From Haloarcula salinisoli (GTDB lineage: Archaea > Halobacteriota > Halobacteria > Halobacteriales > Haloarculaceae), in assembly GCF_019599405.1 (NCBI RefSeq), contig NZ_RKLQ01000001.1:930001-994000 (forward strand): a stretch of 64,000 bases of DNA. Direction: 5' to 3'. Position numbers and translations under genes: made by a program. Shown here one piece after another: positions 63,731 to 64,000 of this stretch (positions within the stretch are counted from its first letter, which is position 1; the number at the start of each line of letters is the position of its first letter). The notes beneath the pieces are model-generated. The model was not told the DNA's origin, did no database searches, and saw only the letters and a list, made by a program, of their open reading frames with translations.

Positions 63731-64000
63731 AGGTGTGCTCTGCAGGGGAGCGGTTAGTAATTGAGTTCATAGCAACCGGAATGAAGGCTATACTACGGTC
63801 GCAAACGACAGGGTCCCGAGAGCGCTGCAGTCACCCGCTTGCGGGCCCCAAACCCGGTTAGCGGCCAGGTATACGGTGGATAACCGCCGGCCGGAGTGTG
63901 TCGTTCCGATGGGGTTACAGCGTAGCGACCGTCGGCGGCGCCGGTCTCGACCACGTGACCGTCCCCAGCTGTCGGGACCGTGCTGAACCGACCGGAGCGG

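Noticed and set aside
63781-63861. Short plus-strand frame (26 codons) near the right end
   Set aside because: No conserved composition and no clear promoter; the last 270 nt of the window show no gene I can support.

Overview
The window is a stretch of chromosome from a halophilic archaeon (class Halobacteria). The proteins are strongly acidic, the DNA is GC-rich, genes are tightly packed with many 1-8 nt overlaps, and many starts have a TATA-like box about 25-30 nt upstream with no room for a leader. The gene content (Top6A/B beside GyrB/A, PsmB, AglB/AglJ, HEWD, HTH-CBS, DUF7344 and TrmB proteins) is haloarchaeal and resembles Haloarculaceae. I cannot name a species.

Region 1 (1-25.8 kb) is mostly conserved core. 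It holds the start of a bacterio-opsin-activator-type regulator, an MBL hydrolase, a DUF7344 protein, the divergent top6BA and gyrBA operons, a glycerophosphodiesterase, arginase, a sugar-nucleotide epimerase and a type II NADH dehydrogenase. A nucleoside-salvage operon follows (phosphohexomutase family, cytidine deaminase, uridine phosphorylase), then the proteasome beta subunit, several regulators, PurM, and an S2P-like protease paired with a TraB protein. Two intergenic islands, after ndh and after psmB, share the same 20-nt motif and are full of tiny-loop hairpins.

Region 2 (25.9-51.0 kb) is a cell-surface glycan locus bounded by aglB (oligosaccharyltransferase) and aglJ (first dolichol-phosphate glycosyltransferase). 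Between them lie five glycosyltransferases or candidates besides AglJ, a flippase, four alkaline-phosphatase-superfamily proteins, two polysaccharide deacetylases, a methyltransferase, a ParB/Srx-like protein and a four-gene operon. That operon encodes a nucleotidyltransferase, a nucleotidyltransferase-like/APH-kinase fusion, an unusual glycosyltransferase-like protein and an HAD phosphatase. It looks like a pathway for a nucleotide-activated substituent. The block from about 31.4 to 42.2 kb is rich in GATC (about 6 per kb by hand count) while the preceding 31 kb nearly lacks it (about 0.7 per kb), which suggests the accessory part was acquired.

Region 3 (51-64 kb) returns to chromosomal genes: an HxlR regulator divergent from DoxX, a rhomboid protease, a METTL5-type methyltransferase, a PAS-GAF histidine kinase and Dph2. 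A small locus then encodes a YlbF-type coiled-coil protein and a 36-residue protein that end in nearly the same tail with a Cys-Cys pair, with a four-helix membrane protein between them. After it come a second MBL hydrolase, a coiled-coil protein, a HisG-like protein and a membrane-anchored DUF7344 protein. Several very small genes (36-59 codons) are recorded.
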